Source: Sulfurimonas sp. HSL-3221 (lineage in GTDB: Bacteria; Campylobacterota; Campylobacteria; Campylobacterales; Sulfurimonadaceae). Taken from it: a stretch of DNA of 64,000 nucleotides. This document shows positions 58,585 through 64,000 of this stretch, one piece after another (position 1 is the first letter of the stretch; each line of letters starts with the position of its first letter). The notes below the pieces were generated by a model. The model worked only from the letters and a program-made list of their open reading frames with translations. It did no database searches and was not told where the DNA came from. The stretch spans positions 1,488,001 through 1,552,000 of the forward strand of contig NZ_CP087998.1 in NCBI RefSeq assembly GCF_021044585.1, given 5' to 3'. The position numbers were made by a program, and so were the translations under genes.

Positions 58585-58672
58585 GTACGCCCCCTTTCTT
58601 TTTATTTTACCACAAAAAAAAACATCCTGGTTTTTCGCCACGTCGTGAACGCCGCTTGCATATCTATCGGTA

Positions 58673-58849
58673 ATGGAAACCCTTTACTGCGAACACTGTG
58701 CCAAGAGCTACCGGGTCAGACCCGAAGACATCCGCCTCGTCCTCCAGCAGGGCCGCGGACTCAAAAAAGATGAAACGCAGTACCGTTTCACCCAGGGCTG
58801 TTTTTTCAAAACGCTGACAACCCTGAAACGCGAACATTCCCGCCGCTGA
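58673..58849 (+). CDS. Small zinc-ribbon-like protein (58 residues)
   Basis: A 58-residue frame too small for ordinary prediction. It starts METLYCEHCAKSYRV, with a CxxC pair, and has a later Cys in FTQGCFFKTL; the C-terminus is basic. Codon choice matches the neighbours. The ribosome site is weak. It is divergent from the kelch-type lipoprotein gene, 90 bp away. A zinc-binding role is inferred. Confidence 0.5.
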   Translation: METLYCEHCAKSYRVRPEDIRLVLQQGRGLKKDETQYRFTQGCFFKTLTTLKREHSRR

Positions 58850-58916
58850 GCGCACACCTCTCACGATTATTTAACGATTTCCCGTTATACTGGACCTATC
58901 AATCAAGGAGGATGCC

Positions 58917-59837
58917 ATGCGATACAGCAACTTCATCTCAATGACAGCGGCACTGCTCATCGGTTCGGCCGGGCTGCATGCGGCCCCCGACCATGACGGC
59001 CGGAAGGATAACGACAGAGGCGGTTCGAAACAGGAGCGTTCCTATGATAAGCAGGACCGTTCCTACAGCCAGGAGCGTTCAAGCAGCCGAAGCAACACCC
59101 TGGGGCAGGAGATACGCCGCGACCGTACCCAGCCCTCGAAGGGTGAGATCCGCCGTGAAGAGGTTCGCCGTTCCGAACCCCAGAAATACACCCCGCACCC
59201 GGTAAGACCCGCGCCGGTCGTCCGGCCCAACCAGCGCGAGGAGAACCGCTACACCGAACAGCGTACGGTACGCCCGCAGAAAGGGGACCAGCGCTACGAC
59301 GGCAAACGGGTCGCTCCGCCCGCCAAAGGGAGTGTCGTCCATATCGACAAGCATAAGCACTATTACCGCCCGCCGGGCGCGCGTCCTTTGACCTATTACC
59401 AGCGCCCGGGCTACGTCGTCCGCAGCCTGCCGCGCGTGGCCATCTCGCTGAGCCTCGGCGGCCTCGTCTTCTACTATGCCGACGGCCTCTACTACCGCCA
59501 CCACGACCGGGGCTTCATCGTCGCCGCACCGCCGATTGGGCTGGTCGTCCGTACCCTCCCGGTGGGCTACACCGTCTTTGTGCACAGCGGGCTTACCTAC
59601 TACTATTACGCGGACGTCTACTATACCTGGGACACCTACCGCAACGCCTACCGCGTCGTCAGACCGCCGGTGACCTACTATGACGTCGAGTTTGCCCCCG
59701 GCCAGGTCCTGGATTACCTCCCCGACGGCGCCTACAGCGTTACGATCAACGGGGCGCAGTACTACCGCTATGCGAATACCTACTTCATGCAGGCCATCCA
59801 GGGCGACCGTGTTGTCTATATCGTCGTGACGCCGTAA
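58917..59837 (+). CDS. DUF6515-family exported protein
   Basis: A 306-residue protein. Signal peptide (MRYSNFISMTAALLIGSAGLHA), then a long Arg/Ser/Glu/Gln-rich disordered region (about 25-150), then a Tyr-rich C-terminal domain (about 160-306) with GLVFYYADGLYYRHHDRGF, GLTYYYYADVYYTWDTY and GAQYYRYANTYFMQAI. That pattern matches DUF6515. Probably an outer-envelope protein. AAGGAGG precedes the start. Confidence 0.85.
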   Translation: MRYSNFISMTAALLIGSAGLHAAPDHDGRKDNDRGGSKQERSYDKQDRSYSQERSSSRSNTLGQEIRRDRTQPSKGEIRREEVRRSEPQKYTPHPVRPAPVVRPNQREENRYTEQRTVRPQKGDQRYDGKRVAPPAKGSVVHIDKHKHYYRPPGARPLTYYQRPGYVVRSLPRVAISLSLGGLVFYYADGLYYRHHDRGFIVAAPPIGLVVRTLPVGYTVFVHSGLTYYYYADVYYTWDTYRNAYRVVRPPVTYYDVEFAPGQVLDYLPDGAYSVTINGAQYYRYANTYFMQAIQGDRVVYIVVTP

Positions 59838-59847
59838 AGCGGGGCGC

Positions 59848-60423
59848 ATGATCCCCTTCAACCATCTCGGTTGGGTCTTCAGCCGATTCGGCTCGGCGGT
59901 CTACCCCGCGGCCGCCGTCTCCCACCTCTGTGCCTCCCTTCGATCCCTTCCTCCCGGCGCCGATCTCCTCGACCTCGGCGCGGGAACAGGGACCCTGGGC
60001 AACTATGCGCTTGGCTGCCGGGACGATCTCCGTCCCATCGCCGCCGACCCCGCCGAGGGGATGCTGCGCTACCTTCCCGACAGTGTCGAACGCTTTACGG
60101 CCCGGGCCGAGGCCCTCCCCTTCGAGGCGGACCGTTTCGACGCCGTCGTGGTGGGCGAGGCGCTGCACCATTTTGACGTCCCCGAAGCGGCCCTCGACGA
60201 GATCGTCCGCGTGCTCAGACCCGGCGGGCTTCTCTTCATCTACGACTTCGATCCCTCTACCCTGTTGGGCGGCGCCCTGAAGCGGGCAGAAAGGCTGCTG
60301 GGCGAACCGGGCCACTTCTATCCGCCGGAAACCCTCTCCGCGCTGCTGCGTCAGCGGGGGTTTTCCGACACCGACATCCGTCACGGCTGGCGCTATACCC
60401 TCGCCGCAACGCTCGGGGACTAA
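59848..60423 (+). CDS. Class I SAM-dependent methyltransferase
   Basis: A 191-residue methyltransferase. Motif I is LLDLGAGTGTLG, motif II/III AADPAEGMLRYL and AEALPFEADRFDAVVVGEALHHF, then LRPGGLLFIYDF. The fold is complete but the substrate-binding part is short. It lies 10 bp downstream of the DUF6515 gene. A small-molecule substrate is likely but cannot be named. Confidence 0.92.
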   Translation: MIPFNHLGWVFSRFGSAVYPAAAVSHLCASLRSLPPGADLLDLGAGTGTLGNYALGCRDDLRPIAADPAEGMLRYLPDSVERFTARAEALPFEADRFDAVVVGEALHHFDVPEAALDEIVRVLRPGGLLFIYDFDPSTLLGGALKRAERLLGEPGHFYPPETLSALLRQRGFSDTDIRHGWRYTLAATLGD

Positions 60424-60491
60424 GAGCGGCGCGTTTGCCTATTCCCCCGTTTCGTTGTAAAATTTCCCTATCCCACCGCTAAGGCCGCACC

Positions 60492-60968
60492 ATGCAGATC
60501 ACGAAGAACACCCTTGTTACCCTCAACTATGAACTCACGACCGCCGACGGCACGCTGCTGAACCCCGACGACACGGAACTGATGTATCTGCACGGCGGCT
60601 ACGGCCAGATCTTCCCCAAGCTGGAAGAGGCGCTCGAAGGCAAGCAGGTCGGAGACGACGTCTACGTCGTCCTCTCCCCCGCCGAATCCTTCGGGGAGTA
60701 TGACGGCTCCCTCCTTGTCGAGGAGGCCCTCTCCGAACTTCCCGACGATCTCGAGGTCGGCATGGAAATAGAGGGGCACCTCGAGTCCAATCCCGACGAC
60801 ATCATTATCTACACCGTCAAGGAGATCCGCGGCGACGAAGCGGTCCTCGACGGCAATCACCCCCTCGCCGGCAGCAGCCTCGTCTTCGACGGAACGGTCA
60901 AGGAGATTCAGCCCCTGGATGAAGCGGCCGTCCGTGAACTCCTCGAGCACGAGCACCATCACCACTGA
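60492..60968 (+). CDS. slyD: SlyD-like FKBP peptidyl-prolyl isomerase
   Basis: A 158-residue SlyD. The FKBP part is split by an IF chaperone insert: VTLNYELTTADGTLL and YLHGGYGQIFPKLEEAL, then the insert around AESFGEYDGSLLVEEALSELP and GNHPLAGSSLVFDGTVKEI. The C-terminus ends HEHHHH, a nickel-binding tail shorter than in E. coli. It folds proteins and may deliver Ni. Its stop overlaps the dtd start by one base. Confidence 0.95.
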   Translation: MQITKNTLVTLNYELTTADGTLLNPDDTELMYLHGGYGQIFPKLEEALEGKQVGDDVYVVLSPAESFGEYDGSLLVEEALSELPDDLEVGMEIEGHLESNPDDIIIYTVKEIRGDEAVLDGNHPLAGSSLVFDGTVKEIQPLDEAAVRELLEHEHHHH

Positions 60969-61411
60969 TGCTGGCCGTCGTGCAGCGGGTGACGGCCTCC
61001 TCCGTCAGCGTGGAGGGCCGCGAAGTCGCCGCGATCGGGCAGGGGCTCACTCTCCTGCTGGGTGTGCTTGAGGGCGATACGGAGGCGGACGCGGAGAAGC
61101 TGCTGGCCAAGATCCTCCATCTGCGTATCTTCGCCGACGAGGCGGGAAAGATGAACCGCTCCCTGCTTGACGTCGGGGGCGAGCTGCTCATCGTCTCCCA
61201 GTTTACCCTGGCCGCCGACGTCAAAAAAGGGCGGCGCCCCTCCTTCGACGCCGCCGCACGGCCGGCGGAAGCCGAACGGCTCTACCGCCACTTCATTATC
61301 CAGGCGTCCCGGAACGTCCCGGTCCGGCACGGCGTCTTTGGCGCCCACATGGATGTGCGCATCGCGAACGACGGGCCTGTGACCCTCATGATCGATTCGA
61401 AAACCCTCTGA
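60968..61411 (+). CDS. dtd: D-aminoacyl-tRNA deacylase
   Basis: A 147-residue DTD, which removes D-amino acids from tRNA. Conserved SQFTLAADVKKGRRPSFDAA and GVFGAHMDVRIANDGPVTL (the Gly-cisPro region near NDGPVT) are in place, along with QRVTASSVSV at the start. It overlaps slyD (TGATG) and the DUF6498 gene (TGATG) on both sides, so the three are one operon. Confidence 0.97.
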   Translation: MLAVVQRVTASSVSVEGREVAAIGQGLTLLLGVLEGDTEADAEKLLAKILHLRIFADEAGKMNRSLLDVGGELLIVSQFTLAADVKKGRRPSFDAAARPAEAERLYRHFIIQASRNVPVRHGVFGAHMDVRIANDGPVTLMIDSKTL

Positions 61412-62073
61412 TGGCTGTACTGTTTACCGTGCTTCGGCGCTACGCCTCCCTGCCCCTTTTTGTCCTGCTCGCAGCGAACCTCTACCCGCTTTATGGCGTC
61501 CTGGAACTGGGTTGGGGAGTCTTTGAGCTGATCTTTCTGTACTGGATGGAGAACGTCGTCATCGGCGTTTTCAATGTGCTCAAGATGATCGCCAACCGTC
61601 CCGAGGAGCTGGCCGGCAATCTCGGCAAGCTCTTCCTCGTCCCTTTTTTCATCTTCCACTACGGCATGTTCGCTTACGCCCACGGCATCTTCGTTATCGC
61701 GCTCTTTGCGCCGGACTCCCTGCACCTGAACGTCTTCGGCCTCGCCGATTACATCTACCACCGCGATGTGCTGTTCGGCAACGGCATTCTCACCGCCCTG
61801 ACGCTGCTCATCGTCAGCCACGCCGTCTCCTTCTACGTCGATTATGTCCGCAGCGGCGAATACGAACGCACCACCCTCTCGGACTGGATGGGCGCCCCCT
61901 ACGGCCGGGTTGCCGTCCTGCACATCGGACTGATCGGCGGCGGCTTTCTCGTCGCGGCACTGGGCCAGCCCCTCGCCGCTCTCATCGTCCTGCTCTTTTT
62001 GAAGGTCGGAATGGACGCACGCTCCCTGGCACTGCGCCACGCTTCCGTGCGGCGGAAGCATCCGGTGGATTAA
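61411..62073 (+). CDS. DUF6498-type membrane protein
   Basis: A 220-residue membrane protein with about six hydrophobic segments. The signature EWGVFELIFLYWMENVVIG-like segment (GVFELIFLYWMENVVIGVFN) is typical of DUF6498, as is PFFIFHYGMFAYAHGIFV. It is translationally coupled to dtd. Function unknown. Confidence 0.85.
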   Translation: MAVLFTVLRRYASLPLFVLLAANLYPLYGVLELGWGVFELIFLYWMENVVIGVFNVLKMIANRPEELAGNLGKLFLVPFFIFHYGMFAYAHGIFVIALFAPDSLHLNVFGLADYIYHRDVLFGNGILTALTLLIVSHAVSFYVDYVRSGEYERTTLSDWMGAPYGRVAVLHIGLIGGGFLVAALGQPLAALIVLLFLKVGMDARSLALRHASVRRKHPVD

Positions 62074-62186
62074 TATGATTTTTTGATAATCACCTATCTG
62101 CATCGAGTGATTATTTTTTATCCATAGAACCGTCAACATTTCCCTCTGCCTTGTCGTACACTTCCGTATCTTATGCGGAGGTCATT

Positions 62187-62735
62187 ATGGCATCAAAAGA
62201 GAATTACATCCAAAACATCCGAAATGCACGGACCCATCAGCTGAAATGGGTCAACCAGATCAAGCTGATAGTCTCCGGGGTCAGCAGTGAAAAGGATGCG
62301 GTGCCCGTCAACCAGTCCGACAGTGACTTCAGCCGATGGCTCTACGACGATGCGATGGTGTTTTCGACGTCCAACGCCAAAAGCGTCATTGACGAAATGA
62401 TCGAGCTCCATACCAACTGCTACGACATCTATCTCAAGATCTATGCCACGCTCTTCGCCGGGAAATCGGGGGGATTGATGGGGGTGTTCGGTTCAAAAAA
62501 AGCGAGTGCCAGTGACCTGAAACTCGCCCAGAACTACTACGAAGAGCTTCTGGCCGCCTCTGACAGCCTGCTCAAGCGGCTGCGGGCCTTCGAGAGCGTC
62601 ATGCTCGCCACCCCGCAGACCAAGTTTGACGAACTGATCGTCGCCCCGACGCCTGAAGCACCCGCCGCGCCGAAACCCGAAACGACCGGGACAAAGCAGA
62701 AACTCTACTTCCGCGGACAGCTTATCGAGGGGTAA
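62187..62735 (+). CDS. CZB-like helical protein
   Basis: A 182-residue, mostly helical protein. The region 12-90 resembles the chemoreceptor zinc-binding (CZB) domain: HQLKWVNQIKLIV, then SDSDFSRWLYDDAM where CZB normally has a Cys, and MIELHTNCYDIYLK with His and Cys. The expected Cys of the third site is replaced, so zinc binding is uncertain. ATG 62187 follows GGAGG by five bases. An Ala/Pro linker (about 150-165) precedes the end. Cytoplasmic. Confidence 0.7.
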   Translation: MASKENYIQNIRNARTHQLKWVNQIKLIVSGVSSEKDAVPVNQSDSDFSRWLYDDAMVFSTSNAKSVIDEMIELHTNCYDIYLKIYATLFAGKSGGLMGVFGSKKASASDLKLAQNYYEELLAASDSLLKRLRAFESVMLATPQTKFDELIVAPTPEAPAAPKPETTGTKQKLYFRGQLIEG

Positions 62736-62743
62736 GCCCCCGC

Positions 62744-63121
62744 CTAGTAATCCGTAAAAATGGTGTAGGTCGTCATGTCGCACGGCACCCATACACCCGT
62801 TCGCTCGACGACGTACCCGTCCTCATACTCCACCCGAATATCGTAATTCTGGTCGCATTCGTAGATATCCACGACAAGATCGTCCCCCGGGTAAAGCACA
62901 TCGGCGCCCAGCAGCTCCTCGCCCCAGCTCGAAGCCAGGGAGGGAGCGGCATAGGCATACCAGATGCTGCCCCAGGAGCTCTCATCGTTGTGGATCACGA
63001 GCGTCGCCGGCACATAGGGAAGATGGGAAGGGTTGTCCTCGACATAGATGAAACAGCCCGACAACAGCCACAGGGGCATCGCCAGTACCGCCAAGCGGAG
63101 CATCAGCTTACTGCGCTTCAT
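62744..63121 (-). CDS. Small lipoprotein
   Basis: A 125-residue lipoprotein with lipobox LLSGCFIY (Cys23). The mature part has an Asp/Tyr-rich beta-sandwich pattern (YVPATLVIHNDESSWGSIWY, GDDLVVDIYECDQNYDIRVE) and two Cys (CDQN, VPCDM) that could form a disulfide. It resembles small surface lipoproteins. It is co-transcribed with the next gene (14-bp overlap). Confidence 0.78.
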   Translation of the reverse strand: MKRSKLMLRLAVLAMPLWLLSGCFIYVEDNPSHLPYVPATLVIHNDESSWGSIWYAYAAPSLASSWGEELLGADVLYPGDDLVVDIYECDQNYDIRVEYEDGYVVERTGVWVPCDMTTYTIFTDY

Positions 63122-63359
63122 CGGACACCTCCGGCTTTGGGAGATAGAAGATGTTGGGCAGTTCGCGGTCATGCAGCTTGCCGAAATCTTTCGCCGGTTT
63201 GACACCCGCCGGGACGGCTTCGGGCTTCGCCACGGCCTCGGGGTGGGCGTGAAGCCGGACGATCTCGCGCACCTGGGGCGGCTGCGGCGCCAGCGGCGCG
63301 GCGGCATAAAGGGTCGCCGCAGCGAGGGCCGCAGCGCTCCATGGAATAAATTGTTTCAT
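63108..63359 (-). CDS. Small exported protein
   Basis: An 83-residue protein with a signal peptide (MKQFIPWSAAALAAATLYAA), then a Pro/Glu/His-rich chain ending PNIFYLPKPEVSDEAQ. AAAGGAG is seven bases before the ATG. It overlaps the small lipoprotein gene by 14 bp. No family recognised. Confidence 0.65.
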   Translation of the reverse strand: MKQFIPWSAAALAAATLYAAAPLAPQPPQVREIVRLHAHPEAVAKPEAVPAGVKPAKDFGKLHDRELPNIFYLPKPEVSDEAQ

Positions 63360-63474
63360 AATCGCTCCTTTATCTTTTTGAGAGTATCTCATACAATCAT
63401 GAAGCGAATGTGAAGCCCGCAGGAACGGCAGATGCATCCGTTCAGGCACTATATCTACGTGTAAGGAATCCGCT

Positions 63475-63711
63475 ATGGAATACCATGTCATCATCGAAAA
63501 ACTTTGCAGTTGCGCCAAGAAAAAAGGGCTGGACCAGATCGTCACCTACGACAATAAAGAGAGCGCAAAAAGCGCGGCGGACGCCCAGCTGTCGCTCATG
63601 AAAAACAGCTTCTGCGGCAAGCACCACTTCGACGTGACCGAAGTGGATGACCACTTTGTCATCGGGATGCTTCAGGGCGGCTGCGGCTGCGGCACCCACG
63701 AGCACCACTAA
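63475..63711 (+). CDS. Small Cys/His-rich protein
   Basis: A 78-residue protein: KLCSCAKKKGLDQIVTYDNK then MLQGGCGCGTHEHH at the end. Two CxC pairs plus a C-terminal His cluster suggest metal binding. No signal peptide. It is probably cytoplasmic; it looks like a small conserved protein of sulfur-oxidising Campylobacterota, but I cannot name a family. Confidence 0.65.
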   Translation: MEYHVIIEKLCSCAKKKGLDQIVTYDNKESAKSAADAQLSLMKNSFCGKHHFDVTEVDDHFVIGMLQGGCGCGTHEHH

Positions 63712-63723
63712 GGCGTCTGTGCC

Positions 63724-64000
63724 TCAGTGCTGCACGCGCAGGAACACCTGAAAAAAGGGTAAAACCTCCAGATCCTCCGGATCGATACTGACCCTGCCGT
63801 CATCAGCGACGCTGGCGATGATCTCCACCATCTTATCCTCGCTGTGAAAACTGAGCAGTGCCGCATCCTCGCTCTTCTCCTCCAACAGTCCCAGTCCCGT
63901 ACTTCGTACCAGATCGCGCAGCGCCTCCGCCGAATCGAAAACGGCGGCGGTAATCGCCGTCAGAAAGGCGGCAAAGGGTTCGCAGCGTACTTCGCAAAGC
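63724..64000 (-). CDS. C-terminal part of an unknown protein (runs off the window)
   Basis: About 91 C-terminal residues ending VFLRVQH-stop. The frame stays open to the window end. It includes LRDLVRSTGLGLLEEKSEDAALLSF and SIDPEDLEVLPFFQVF, an alpha/beta pattern. No domain can be named from this part. It converges on the 63475 gene, 12 bp between stops. Confidence 0.6.
   Translation of the reverse strand, partial: LCEVRCEPFAAFLTAITAAVFDSAEALRDLVRSTGLGLLEEKSEDAALLSFHSEDKMVEIIASVADDGRVSIDPEDLEVLPFFQVFLRVQH

Noticed and set aside
1-64000. tRNA and rRNA genes
   Set aside because: I looked for conserved tRNA arms (GGTTCRA-type) and rRNA signatures in the gaps and found none that I could support; a tRNAscan run would settle this.

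Overview
This is a 64-kb chromosomal window from a nitrogen-fixing bacterium. The protein repertoire best fits a GC-rich member of the Campylobacterota, Sulfurimonas-like: RpoN and a NifE/N/X/W/Z/U set with two ferredoxins, a Campylobacterota-style TrpF, CowN, MsrPQ, and many small secreted or lipoprotein genes. The taxonomic call is inference from protein style. I saw no rRNA or tRNA genes. Most of the window is GC-rich and densely coded; the exceptions are an AT-rich island at about 35.9-38.6 kb and the somewhat lower-GC 5.3-kb surface-protein gene.

Region by region. 0.0-11.5 kb is a nif block, mostly on the minus strand: nifE, then nifN-nifX-DUF269-flavodoxin-nifW-nifZ-two [2Fe-2S] ferredoxins, rpoN, and nifU-aldo/keto reductase, with a divergent atypical PII gene. 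Exact GG-N10-GC sigma-54 sites lie ahead of nifE and nifU, and a TGT-N10-ACA NifA-type site lies about 80 bp upstream of the predicted nifU start. nifE and nifN are separated by yceI, tetR and an unknown gene. 11.5-22.9 kb holds a diguanylate cyclase, secreted Met/Gln- and Asp-rich proteins, an AMMECR1-SnoaL fusion, a TrpF-like protein lacking the catalytic Cys, a cold-shock protein and Fe-SOD. 22.9-35.5 kb is a repeat-rich accessory zone: several copies of a ~310-bp palindromic element, an ABC-F ATPase, a DEDDh exonuclease, several thioredoxin-like genes and relics, and a 1777-residue surface lipoprotein. 35.5-38.6 kb holds clpS and an AT-rich island encoding a Dam-type adenine methyltransferase convergent with a ParB-domain protein.

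38.6-50.2 kb carries TauE, GerW/DUF2953, acetolactate decarboxylase, cowN (which protects nitrogenase from CO), a MarR-acetyltransferase operon with a readable operator, a winged-helix/nucleotidyltransferase pair, more copies of the repeat, a MATE transporter, a PhyH dioxygenase, a PD-(D/E)XK protein and the msrPQ periplasmic repair operon. 50.3-64.0 kb carries large lipoproteins, two SPOR-like paralogues with hairpin leaders, a methyltransferase, slyD-dtd-DUF6498, and small envelope proteins.

The strongest undescribed signal is the dispersed element. It consists of two inverted ~71-nt modules with base-paired stems that covary between copies, two A/T-rich hairpins between them, and hairpin ends. 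Eight full or partial copies (plus one remnant) occur here, some as tandem pairs. The second candidate is the methyltransferase/ParB-domain island.
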